From JBDRLU01 sp043812795 (GTDB taxonomy: Bacteria > Chloroflexota > Dehalococcoidia > Dehalococcoidales > UBA2162), in the NCBI GenBank assembly GCA_043812795.1, contig JBDRLU010000035.1, positions 1 to 37,758 on the forward strand: a DNA stretch of 37,758 nt, written 5' to 3'. The stretch's first letter is position 1; each line of letters begins with the position of its first letter. The translations under genes were made by a program, and so were the position numbers. Below the pieces are notes generated by a model. It searched no databases. It saw nothing but the letters and a program-made list of their open reading frames with translations, and was not told the DNA's origin. Positions 32,555 through 37,758 of the stretch are shown piece after piece.

Positions 32555-32776
32555 ATGGGAACGGACAATCTTGAAGTGACCTGCTATTCTGGTCGGACTT
32601 ATGCCGAAAGGTCGATGTCTTTCCGGTGGCAGGGTGTAGAACATAAGATTGAGGAAATAGAAAAAGCCTGGCTTGAACCCGGGCACAGGTATTTTCGAGT
32701 CCGTACCGGGGATAACAAACTTTTTAAACTTTGCTATAATGAGACATCGAAAGAATGGATAATAACCAGCAGGTAA
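32555..32776 (+). CDS. Small conserved-looking protein of unknown function
   Basis: 73 residues, beta-rich, beginning MGTDNLEVTCYSGRTYAERS and ending EWIITSR. The pattern of aromatic and charged residues (FRWQGVEHKIEEIEKAW, HRYFRVRTGDNKLFKL) suggests a compact all-beta fold that might bind a ligand or nucleic acid. It lies 10 bases before the Lrp-type gene, so the two are probably cotranscribed. The GGAG ribosome site is unusually close (2 bases) to the ATG. I do not recognise the family with certainty. Confidence 0.65.
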   Translation: MGTDNLEVTCYSGRTYAERSMSFRWQGVEHKIEEIEKAWLEPGHRYFRVRTGDNKLFKLCYNETSKEWIITSR

Positions 32777-32786
32777 GGAGCCAATA

Positions 32787-33269
32787 ATGCTAAAAGACAT
32801 CCTTAAAGCGCTCGAAAACGATGCTCGTCTTTCTGCCAAACAGATCGCCACTATGACCGGTGAAACGGCGACTGAAGTGAACCAGGCGATTAAGCAGGCG
32901 GAGAAAGACCGCATTATCGTTAAATACAAAACGATAATTAACTGGGACAAAATGGAAAACGGGCAGGTCTGGGCGTTAATTGAAATCAAACTTACCCCAC
33001 AGAGAGACGTCGGCTTCGATGCTATTGCCGAACGTATCTACCGCTTCCCGGAGACTAGGACTGTTTATTTACTCTCCGGAGCCTATGATTTGCTGGTTAC
33101 CGTGGTGGGTAAAACCTTACGTGAGGTCGCCGATTTCGTTTCAGTCAAACTTGCTCCACTGGAGGGAGTGCAGGGAACAGTTACCCACTTCATGTTGAAG
33201 CGCTATAAAGAGGATGGAGAGATAATTGACGGTGAAGGGGAGGTCAAGCGGCAGCCTGTGGTGTTCTAG
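32787..33269 (+). CDS. Lrp/AsnC family transcriptional regulator
   Basis: 160 residues: an N-terminal winged helix-turn-helix (about 1-50, LSAKQIATMTGETATEVNQAI) and a C-terminal RAM/ligand-binding domain (about 60-140, VWALIEIKLTP and VYLLSGAYDLLVTVVG). Such proteins bind amino acids and regulate their metabolism. Placement directly before an aminotransferase gene, 29 bases from its start, suggests that gene or its own operon as target. The start ATG is preceded by AAGGAG. Confidence 0.92.
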   Translation: MLKDILKALENDARLSAKQIATMTGETATEVNQAIKQAEKDRIIVKYKTIINWDKMENGQVWALIEIKLTPQRDVGFDAIAERIYRFPETRTVYLLSGAYDLLVTVVGKTLREVADFVSVKLAPLEGVQGTVTHFMLKRYKEDGEIIDGEGEVKRQPVVF

Positions 33270-33298
33270 TCGCCTTGTCGATAGTCCAGGAGATTATT

Positions 33299-34492
33299 AT
33301 GTCAACTATACCCAAAAGCCAGCTCAGGAAACAAATTATTTCACAGCGGGCGAACCAGTTGTCTCCTTCCGGCATACGGAGGTTTTTCGACCTGCTGTCT
33401 TCCATGGAGGGTGTTATTTCATTAGGTGTGGGTGAGCCGGACTATGTTACCCCCTGGCACATCCGTGAGGCTGCCATTCATTCACTGGAAATGGGGTATA
33501 CCATGTACACCTCCAATTCGGGTATGCCTGAGTTGCGCCAGGAGCTATCGCGTTATTTGAAGGATAGTTACGGTCTGAGCTATAACCCGGATGGCGAGCT
33601 TTTAATAACCGTTGGCGTGAGTGAAGCGCTGGACCTGGCGATGAGGGCCGTCATTGACCCCGGCGACGAAGTCATTACCACTGACCCGTGCTACGTGGCT
33701 TATAGTTCCTGTATTATCCTCGCCGGTGGTATGCCAGTGCTGGTGCCGACTTATGAGAAAAATGGTTTTGAGCTTAATGCTGCCGATGTCGAAGCCCACA
33801 TTACAGATAAGACGAAGGCCATCCTTATCGGTTATCCGGCCAATCCTACCGGCGCAGTAATGAGCCAGGAGAAACTGGCTAAAATCGCTGAGGTCGCTCG
33901 GCGTCATCAGCTTTTAGTCATGTCCGACGAAATTTATGCCAAATTGGTCTATGGTGTCGAGCACACCTGTTTTGCTGCCTTGCCGGGCATGAAAGAGAAT
34001 ACGATTCTCCTTGGCGGTCTCTCCAAGGCCTATGCCATGACTGGCTGGCGTATCGGTTACGCGGCCGCGCCGAAAGAGATTATTGCTGCTATGACCAAGA
34101 TTCACCAGTACACTTTGATGTGTGCCCCGACCATGGGACAGGTCGCCGCTGTCGAGGCCTTGCGCACCGGCGAAGAGGATGCGATGGAGATGGTTGAAGA
34201 CTACAACCGGCGGCGACTGGTGATGGTTAAGGGATTATGTGACATCGGGCTATCCTGCTTCGAGCCAAAAGGGGCTTTCTATGCCTTTCCTTCGGTAAAG
34301 ATTACCGGGATGACTTCGGAGGAATTCGCTGAGAAGCTACTGACCGAGGAAAAGGTAGCGGTTGTTCCGGGCTCGGCTTTCGGGCCAAATGGGGAAGGAC
34401 ATGTCCGTTGCTGTTATGCCACCTCTCTGGCTGAAATTGAGGAAGCACTTACCCGGATGAAACGGTTTGTCGACCGGTACCGAAAAGACTGA
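33299..34492 (+). CDS. Class I PLP-dependent aminotransferase
   Basis: Fold type I aminotransferase of the aspartate/aromatic/branched-chain group. The ATG at 33299 has CCAGGAG 6 bases upstream and is preferred over a TTG at 33275. The 397 residues show the cofactor-binding Asp-Tyr region (SDEIYAKLVYG), the PLP lysine in LGGLSKAYAMTGWRIGY and a C-terminal substrate arginine in GHVRCCYATS. The exact amino acid cannot be told from sequence. It probably shares a transcript with the Lrp regulator. Confidence 0.92.
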   Translation: MSTIPKSQLRKQIISQRANQLSPSGIRRFFDLLSSMEGVISLGVGEPDYVTPWHIREAAIHSLEMGYTMYTSNSGMPELRQELSRYLKDSYGLSYNPDGELLITVGVSEALDLAMRAVIDPGDEVITTDPCYVAYSSCIILAGGMPVLVPTYEKNGFELNAADVEAHITDKTKAILIGYPANPTGAVMSQEKLAKIAEVARRHQLLVMSDEIYAKLVYGVEHTCFAALPGMKENTILLGGLSKAYAMTGWRIGYAAAPKEIIAAMTKIHQYTLMCAPTMGQVAAVEALRTGEEDAMEMVEDYNRRRLVMVKGLCDIGLSCFEPKGAFYAFPSVKITGMTSEEFAEKLLTEEKVAVVPGSAFGPNGEGHVRCCYATSLAEIEEALTRMKRFVDRYRKD

Positions 34493-34508
34493 TTGACAGG
34501 ATTAAATT

Positions 34509-34742
34509 TTGGCGCGAAAGAATACTAGATTAGTCTGCGACCGCTGTGGTTTTGAGCTTACCGATGAAAAGGAAATCGAACTGGCCCTTGAAGGTAAGGA
34601 AGCATGGCAAAATGCGGCTCGTGGCCGTGGTGTTGAGCCAAGAGGCGTCATCCCCTGTAAATATTTCGCTAGCTGTAATGGCGAAATGACTATTGTAATA
34701 AAGGACAAAAAGAAGTCTTGGTGGCGTCGAGCTAGCACATAG
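34509..34742 (+). CDS. Small Cys-containing protein of unknown function
   Basis: 77 residues with a CDRCGFEL N-terminus and a second pair, IPCKYFASC, near residues 50-57; the four Cys could form a zinc site. The start is TTG, with AGGA about 7 bases upstream; no ATG fits the frame. It lies between the aminotransferase and purM. The family is not recognised. Confidence 0.6.
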   Translation: MARKNTRLVCDRCGFELTDEKEIELALEGKEAWQNAARGRGVEPRGVIPCKYFASCNGEMTIVIKDKKKSWWRRAST

Positions 34743-34849
34743 TTGTGTGAACAGGAATAGAATATAGGAAGCTATTTTAATTCCGTTCAGCCTGAGCCCT
34801 ATCGAACCACGAGTTGATGGTTAACATCGTTTTTCGTAAGGAGACCGAA

Positions 34850-35902
34850 TTGCCGGGAAAAGCCAAGAAAGAGACCTATGCGGCGGCTGGCGTCAATACT
34901 GACCTCTCTGCACTAGCCAAGAGGCGCATTGCCAGGCTTGCCCGTACTACGTTCCGCCCCGAGGTCTTGAGCGGCGTCGGCTTCTTCGGTGGCCTTTTTG
35001 AGTTTAAAGGGTACAAAAAACCGGTGCTGGTCTCCAGCGTAGATGGCGTCGGCACTAAACTCAAGATTGCCACCGCTTTGAATAAACATGACGGGGTTGG
35101 TATCGATATTGTCAACCACTGTATTAATGATCTATTTACCTTGGGCGCCGAGCCCCTTTTCTTCCTGGACTATATTGCTATGGGCAAACTAGTCCCCAAA
35201 ACGTTGGAAGCTATAGTCGGTGGCCTGACCAAGGCCTGCCGCGAAGCTGATTGTGCTCTCATCGGCGGTGAGACGGCGGAGATGCCTGGCATTTATTCGG
35301 GCGATGATTATGACCTGGTGGGGTTTATTATTGGGGTGGTGGAGAAAGACAAGATAGTCATGGGCAAAGATATTGTCGCCGGTGATACCATTCTCGGCTT
35401 ACCCTCCAGCGGACTGCATACCAATGGCTATTCACTAGCCCGTAAAATCTTCGGCGAAACGAGAAAAGCGTTGGAAGTTTATTATCCTGAGCTTGGCTGT
35501 ACACTGGGCGAAGCGCTGCTTGAACCGCACCGCTGCTATTATTGGGGATTAAAGCCGCTGTTACCCTCTATCAAAGGCATGGCCCACATTACCGGCGGCG
35601 GCCTGGTCGGCAATGTCCCGCGTATTCTGCCTAAGAGACTTGCCGCTAAATTCCAGAGCCAGACCTGGGAAGTTCCGCCTATTTTCACGCTGCTGCAAAA
35701 GAAAGGACATATCGAACAGCAGGAGATGTACCAGGTCTTTAATATGGGTATCGGTATGGTGGTTATCTGCTCACCGGAAAATACAAAGAAGCTGACCAAG
35801 ACTCTACCTGACACGAAGGTCGTGGGTGAAATAGTGAAACAGACTGGAGAGGGCAGAGTAATTATCGACGGTAAGAGTTACCACCACGATAAAGTAGGAT
35901 AA
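34850..35902 (+). CDS. purM: Phosphoribosylformylglycinamidine cyclo-ligase (AIR synthetase)
   Basis: Fifth step of purine synthesis: FGAM plus ATP to AIR. The TTG at 34850 is chosen because AAGGAG (34838-34843) lies 6 bases upstream; the frame could be extended to 34814 but has no ribosome site there. The 350 residues carry SSVDGVGTKLKIA, NDLFTLGAEPLFFLDYIA, GGETAEMPGIY and HITGGGLVGNVPR, all PurM hallmarks. The purH-like gene at 36692 is the other purine gene in the window, with a methyltransferase gene between. Confidence 0.95.
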   Translation: MPGKAKKETYAAAGVNTDLSALAKRRIARLARTTFRPEVLSGVGFFGGLFEFKGYKKPVLVSSVDGVGTKLKIATALNKHDGVGIDIVNHCINDLFTLGAEPLFFLDYIAMGKLVPKTLEAIVGGLTKACREADCALIGGETAEMPGIYSGDDYDLVGFIIGVVEKDKIVMGKDIVAGDTILGLPSSGLHTNGYSLARKIFGETRKALEVYYPELGCTLGEALLEPHRCYYWGLKPLLPSIKGMAHITGGGLVGNVPRILPKRLAAKFQSQTWEVPPIFTLLQKKGHIEQQEMYQVFNMGIGMVVICSPENTKKLTKTLPDTKVVGEIVKQTGEGRVIIDGKSYHHDKVG

Positions 35903-35954
35903 TAGGTCACTCTCTTTGAGAGGTCATTCTAATAAACGTGACTCGTAGTGACAA

Positions 35955-36638
35955 ATGGACCTATTCGGACAGCCTCAAGTAGAAGCAAAGGAACATCATG
36001 ATATGGATGCAGTCCGACAAACTATTCAGACTTACGATAAAATCGCCTCTGATTATTGTACGAAGACCCGCCAGTCACAGTTCTTAGACTGGGAAGAGGG
36101 CTATATCAAGGAGCTGCTATCTTTCATTATCGAACCGAGTCCCCTTGTTCTCGATGTGGGTTGTGGGGATGGCCGGCACAGCAGGCTTATCGAAAAAAAC
36201 GGAGGAAAAGCTATCGGCATCGACCTTTCCAGGGGGATGCTTGAGGAAGCGAAGCATTTCTATCCTCACGGTGATTTTCGTGAGATGGATATGCGGCAAC
36301 TGCACTTTACTGATAATTTTTTTGACGGAATATGGGCCAGTGGGTCGATATATCATGTTACAAAATCTGATATAAAGAAGGTAATTAAGGAGTTTAACAG
36401 GGTTATCAGAAGAGACGGAGTAGTCGCGGTAAGCTTTAAATTAGGACACGGGGAAGGTTCAGAAACAGACCATAAATCTTATGCGGGCTATCCCCGATAT
36501 TTTGCTTATTACACGGTTGAGGAGATGAGAGACCTGTTCGATGGATTTGGTTTTGACCAACTGGAGTCCTGTAATTATCCTGAAGCGATATACGGGGATA
36601 ACAACCAGCAAATGTGGTTCCGATTAAACGAGAAGTAA
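35955..36638 (+). CDS. Class I SAM-dependent methyltransferase
   Basis: 227 residues of the Methyltransf_11/25 type. SAM-binding motif I is VLDVGCGDG (65-73), followed by the acidic GIDLSRGM and the post-motif loop. The substrate is unknown. The first ATG (35955) has no ribosome site, while a second in-frame ATG at 36003 has AAAGGA 12 bases upstream, so the protein may be 16 residues shorter. The C-terminal part (YYTVEEMRDLFDGFGFDQLES) is typical of small-molecule methyltransferases. It interrupts the purM-purH pair and its base composition is more AT-rich. Confidence 0.85.
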   Translation: MDLFGQPQVEAKEHHDMDAVRQTIQTYDKIASDYCTKTRQSQFLDWEEGYIKELLSFIIEPSPLVLDVGCGDGRHSRLIEKNGGKAIGIDLSRGMLEEAKHFYPHGDFREMDMRQLHFTDNFFDGIWASGSIYHVTKSDIKKVIKEFNRVIRRDGVVAVSFKLGHGEGSETDHKSYAGYPRYFAYYTVEEMRDLFDGFGFDQLESCNYPEAIYGDNNQQMWFRLNEK

Positions 36639-36640
36639 TA

Positions 36641-36663
36641 AAGATAAGATAAGATAAGATAAG
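36641..36663. repeat. Pentanucleotide tandem repeat
   Basis: AAGAT repeated four times plus AAG, directly after the methyltransferase stop codon and 29 bases before the next gene's start. Such a run can vary by slippage and change the spacing between the two genes. No reading frame is affected. Confidence 0.85.
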
Positions 36664-36691
36664 AATTAAAATTGATGGAGGAACAGATAAT

Positions 36692-37758
36692 ATGTCAACG
36701 CCAAAAGAGATGAAAGTAATACTCAAATTCGACGACGGTACTCAGAAAGAGGTTACCTATGACCTCAGCCCTCTCCGAAGTGGCGATAATCCCCACCAGG
36801 CGGGTTTGGTTGGGGAACCAGGCCAATCTTATACCGAAGTAATCGAAGGCCGCGGCATGGGCTTTACTAACCACCTCGACCTTTCCGCCTACTCGGTCGC
36901 TGTTGAAATCAGTAAGACAATGGCTTTTCTTGGCGATAAACGCACCGAAGCGGTGGTTATCAACAAGCATACTAACCCGGCCGTGTTTGCGGTACGGACT
37001 AAACAAATAGAGGCGCTCACCGCAGCCCTCGTGACCGACCCGAAGTCCCCTTTTGGCGGCGTGATGGCAACCTCGTCGAGGCTTACCCGCGCCACAACCG
37101 ATTTTCTTGTGGAGAAAAACCGGGCTGAGAAATTTGTTCTCGATGTTCTTTGTGCGCCGGGTTTTGAATCCGGTTGTGCTGAAACGCTCTCTGAAGTGAT
37201 GAGGAACTTGCGTATCATTAATGTTTCTTCGCTGGATACCTGGGAGAAAATCAATGGTGGTATTTTCGGCTATAACATGAAATGGACTATTGGCAACAAA
37301 CCGGTTATCACTGCGGTGGACGGATTATCTTTCTTTAATACTAAGTACGGTATGGAAGTCCTTTCCAAACGCAAACCAACCGATGATGAGATGAAGGACG
37401 CTCACATTGCCTGGATTGGTGCCAAGGCAGTGCAATCTAACTCTTTCGCTTTTGTTAAAGATGCGACATTGCTGGCGGAGTGCGGCGGGCAGGTCAATCG
37501 TGAGGACTCCGCCAAGTTTGCCGCGGAACGAGCTGCGGAGTTTAAAGTTTCCTTGAAGGGTTCGGCAGCGGCTACCGATTCGTTTATTTTCGACCGCCAG
37601 ACAATCGACTTTTTACACGGGCTGGGCGTGACGACAGTAGTCCACCCGACACGGAAACTTCTTACCACCGGTAGCTTGAAACCGGATGAGGAAATCACCC
37701 GGGCTATCGATGAATTTAATATGGTCATGATTCGTCCGTACCTGATAGGTGCCGATGG
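36692..37758 (+). CDS. purH: AICAR transformylase (purH-like, lacking the IMP cyclohydrolase domain), truncated by window end
   Basis: Formylates AICAR with 10-formyl-THF, the ninth purine step. From the ATG (GGAGG at 36677-36681, 10 bases upstream) the open frame runs to the window end (355 codons). The LRYGENPHQ-like motif appears at residues 28-36 as LRSGDNPHQ, where bifunctional PurH has it near residue 200, so the N-terminal methylglyoxal-synthase-like cyclohydrolase domain is absent. K92-H93 in INKHTNP match the catalytic Lys-His pair. Later ATDSFIFDRQTIDFLHGLGV matches the formyltransferase active-site region. A separate cyclohydrolase must exist elsewhere. The C-terminus is not seen. 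Confidence 0.85.
   Translation, partial: MSTPKEMKVILKFDDGTQKEVTYDLSPLRSGDNPHQAGLVGEPGQSYTEVIEGRGMGFTNHLDLSAYSVAVEISKTMAFLGDKRTEAVVINKHTNPAVFAVRTKQIEALTAALVTDPKSPFGGVMATSSRLTRATTDFLVEKNRAEKFVLDVLCAPGFESGCAETLSEVMRNLRIINVSSLDTWEKINGGIFGYNMKWTIGNKPVITAVDGLSFFNTKYGMEVLSKRKPTDDEMKDAHIAWIGAKAVQSNSFAFVKDATLLAECGGQVNREDSAKFAAERAAEFKVSLKGSAAATDSFIFDRQTIDFLHGLGVTTVVHPTRKLLTTGSLKPDEEITRAIDEFNMVMIRPYLIGAD

Noticed and set aside
1..37758. CRISPR arrays, toxin-antitoxin pairs, phage genes and intact insertion sequences.
   Set aside because: No regularly spaced direct repeats, transposase or phage structural motifs were found in either strand.

Overview
The window looks like a chromosomal segment of an uncultured anaerobic bacterium, most probably a Dehalococcoidia-type Chloroflexota. 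The reasons are the ATP synthase operon flanked by dnaG, dgt, ppsA and a bifunctional nuclease gene, the DnaG zinc site with a C-x3-C spacing, the many B12 and acyl-CoA enzymes, and the moderate GC content. The taxonomic call is inference from gene content and remembered synteny, not a search.

Layout. Positions 1-4661 (minus strand) hold ppsA, dgt and the 5' part of dnaG, which carries a +1 frameshift in a C run. Positions 4662-5139 are a divergent promoter region containing a MITE-like inverted-repeat element. Positions 5140-5685 encode a bifunctional nuclease, followed by an intrinsic terminator. Positions 5917-12890 are a complete F1Fo ATP synthase operon (atpZ-B-E-[35-aa membrane peptide]-F-H-A-G-D-C); atpG appears to start at CTG. 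A zinc-ribbon/transmembrane/eight-repeat propeller protein follows on the minus strand (12940-14376).

Positions 14659-19543 are a B12-dependent acyl-CoA mutase locus. The MeaB-type GTPase (+) converges through a perfect hairpin terminator on a minus-strand operon of two tandem 524-aa mutase large subunits and a separate cobalamin-binding subunit. Both large subunits lack the residues that define methylmalonyl-CoA specificity, so the substrate is open. gatA (19771-21228) separates this locus from the next one.

Positions 21569-31594 (minus strand) form an acyl-CoA degradation cluster. In transcription order it holds thiolase, acyl-CoA dehydrogenase, enoyl-CoA hydratase, 3-hydroxyacyl-CoA dehydrogenase, an MmgE/PrpD protein, two class III CoA-transferases, and an NDP-forming acyl-CoA synthetase alpha subunit broken into two frames. 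Together these could activate a (probably branched or dicarboxylic) acid by CoA transfer and carry it through one beta-oxidation round. Upstream lies a composite gene graveyard (31783-32433): a decayed class III CoA-transferase fused tail-to-tail with the C-terminal stub of a third, more canonical mutase.

Positions 32555-37758 (plus strand) are housekeeping-like: a small unknown protein, an Lrp/AsnC regulator, a class I aminotransferase, a small Cys-containing protein, purM, a methyltransferase, and a stand-alone AICAR transformylase (purH-like) that runs off the window. No CRISPR array, rRNA, convincing tRNA, intact transposase or prophage was seen.
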